Part shown: positions 62,923-64,000 of the stretch, in pieces
How the letters are laid out: every line of letters begins with the position of its first letter
How positions within the stretch are numbered: the first letter of the stretch is position 1
NCBI RefSeq assembly: GCF_017810075.1
Contig: NZ_JADNYK010000001.1
Coordinates: 248,001-312,000, forward strand
Reading direction: 5' to 3'
Source: Pseudozobellia sp. WGM2
GTDB taxonomy: Bacteria > Bacteroidota > Bacteroidia > Flavobacteriales > Flavobacteriaceae
Length of the DNA stretch: 64,000 nucleotides
Translations under genes and position numbers: made by a program
Notes under the pieces: generated by a model
Seen by the model: only the letters and a program-made list of their open reading frames with translations
Databases searched by the model: none
What the model was told of the DNA's origin: nothing

Positions 62923-63999
62923 TTACTGGGCAAGTTCAAGCAGGGCAATGTCGTAATCATTATCAAGTGCCACATGTCCGTTTTCGACGGTTACACTTGT
63001 TCCGGAGTAAGTGTCGTAGAGTTTGGTGCCATCTCCAAAGAAACCTTTGACTAATAATGATTTTTTTCCTTTAGGAAGATTCAATCCCACAACTACTTTA
63101 TCTTTATAATCGTCTTTAACATATGTTCTACTGAATACATACGGACTTTTAGATAATTGCTTGTGTCGACCTGCACCGATGGCTAAGTGGTTGATTCTAA
63201 AACTTCCCAGTTTTTGCCAGTGTTTAAGAATATTTTGTTTTTCCGGTAGGCTATCCAATTCCTCCCAATTCATAAACGAACGAAGTGTAGCATCCCCTTG
63301 AACGGGGTTGTCAACCGTACCTTCAATAATCAAATCTCGAGCAGTTTCGTCTCCGTAATAAATTTGCGACGCCCCTGGAGTGAGCAATAAAGCATTGGCG
63401 GCTTTGTAAGGGTCATTGCGATTTTGGTCATAAGGGTTGCCATCATCGTGAGAGGTAAGATAGTTGACCACACCTTTTCCCGATAGTTCAGAATGTAATT
63501 TCTTATGGTATTTTTTAAAAATATACTCATAATCTTTTTGTGTATCGGTCTTCAATTCAAAATTGATCAGGCTCTGAAATCCATGGGAAAAATAGTCAAC
63601 GGACGTATCTCCGAAATTGTATTCCCTTCCCCCGGAAATACCATAATTATAAACTTCGCCCACCATAAAGAACGGTGTATCGTCCAACACCTTTTCAGGA
63701 TGCATTTTTTTCCAGTTTTCGAAGGCATAGGAAGCTTCCTCATACAGCTCGCCCCAAGCATTTTCGTTCACGTGCTTTACCGTATCTACGCGAAAACCAT
63801 CGATACCTAAGCTGTGCACATAGTCGGTAAGCCATTTAATAATATAAAAGCGTGGTGCTCTAGGGTGACCGGTACGCTCAAAAAATAATTGAAGTTCATC
63901 AAGTTCTTGACTCAACCTACCTTCCTTTTTCCATTTGGCCAATAGAGCATCGGGTAGTTCAACGGCTTCATTCGATTCGGTAATAATATCAGGTAGGTT
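62923..63999 (-). CDS. Alpha-amylase (GH13), 3' part cut by window end
   Basis: The frame is open to the window edge. The frame continues upstream of the TTG at 63942 (NLPDIITESNEAVELPDALL), so this is a partial gene, not a short protein. Catalytic residues of GH13 are visible: Asp in LGIDGFRVDTVKHV, Glu in FFMVGEVYNYG and Asp in VNYLTSHDDGNPYD. The C-terminal beta-domain ends ALLELAQ. It hydrolyses alpha-1,4-glucans; export cannot be judged because the N-terminus is missing. Confidence 0.92.
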   Translation of the reverse strand, partial: NLPDIITESNEAVELPDALLAKWKKEGRLSQELDELQLFFERTGHPRAPRFYIIKWLTDYVHSLGIDGFRVDTVKHVNENAWGELYEEASYAFENWKKMHPEKVLDDTPFFMVGEVYNYGISGGREYNFGDTSVDYFSHGFQSLINFELKTDTQKDYEYIFKKYHKKLHSELSGKGVVNYLTSHDDGNPYDQNRNDPYKAANALLLTPGASQIYYGDETARDLIIEGTVDNPVQGDATLRSFMNWEELDSLPEKQNILKHWQKLGSFRINHLAIGAGRHKQLSKSPYVFSRTYVKDDYKDKVVVGLNLPKGKKSLLVKGFFGDGTKLYDTYSGTSVTVENGHVALDNDYDIALLELAQ

Positions 64000-64000
64000 C

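Noticed and set aside
1-64000. CRISPR arrays
   Set aside because: No regularly spaced 25-40 bp repeats with unique spacers were seen, and no cas genes are present.

Overview
The window looks like chromosome from a marine member of the Flavobacteriaceae (Bacteroidota). The DNA is AT-rich. Outer-membrane traffic runs through TonB-dependent receptors, and several lipoproteins carry an acidic stretch straight after the lipobox cysteine. The rpmH promoter fits the Bacteroidota -33/-7 pattern (TTTG, 19 nt, TAnnTTTG). DUF4252, DUF6263-like, DUF3124 and YncE-like proteins, and a CarB without its C-terminal regulatory domain, point the same way. No tRNA, rRNA or CRISPR array was found.

Layout. (1) 1-11544 holds the end of an AraC-type regulator, then an all-plus-strand catabolic locus: TonB receptor, cysteine-type sulfatase lipoprotein, MFS transporter, DUF3861 protein, extradiol dioxygenase, alpha/beta hydrolase, FAD monooxygenase and FAH-family hydrolase. 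Read together this suggests import, desulfation, hydroxylation, ring cleavage and hydrolysis of a (sulfated) aromatic compound. (2) 11545-25330 is an accessory zone. It contains a gene-poor stretch with an 18-bp perfect inverted repeat, a three-gene HipBST-like toxin-antitoxin operon with three operator-like sites spaced exactly 61 bp apart, and an approximately 11-kb integrative element. The element is bounded by near-identical 23-bp direct repeats (14270-14292 and 25260-25282) and carries a tyrosine integrase, excisionase-like proteins, a RepA-like ATPase, a primase-like protein and cargo. The cargo includes a second split HipA-type kinase module with the opposite gene order. (3) 25401-43505 is mainly core genes: mnmE, rpmH, carB, an acyl-CoA ligase, a hybrid histidine kinase, the oxidative pentose phosphate genes gnd/zwf/pgl, a thioesterase and rmuC. 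(4) 43570-50768 is a vitamin B12 uptake locus: a putative BtuFCD ABC transporter on the minus strand and, divergently, a cobalamin riboswitch followed by BtuB-like receptor, BtuG-like surface beta-propeller and a BtuF-like protein without signal peptide. (5) 50789-64000 holds two paralogous S41 peptidase lipoproteins, an ECF sigma/putative anti-sigma/three-DUF4252 operon, two MscS channels sharing a terminator, purB with a helical neighbour, a CobB-type sirtuin, trmH, an SRPBCC protein and the 3' part of an alpha-amylase cut by the window edge.

The most promising material for new biology is the sulfatase-to-ring-cleavage locus, the HipBST-like operon with its evenly phased operators, and the second, reversed split-HipA module inside the neighbouring integrative element. 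All functional assignments come from reading motifs and context; no database search was possible.
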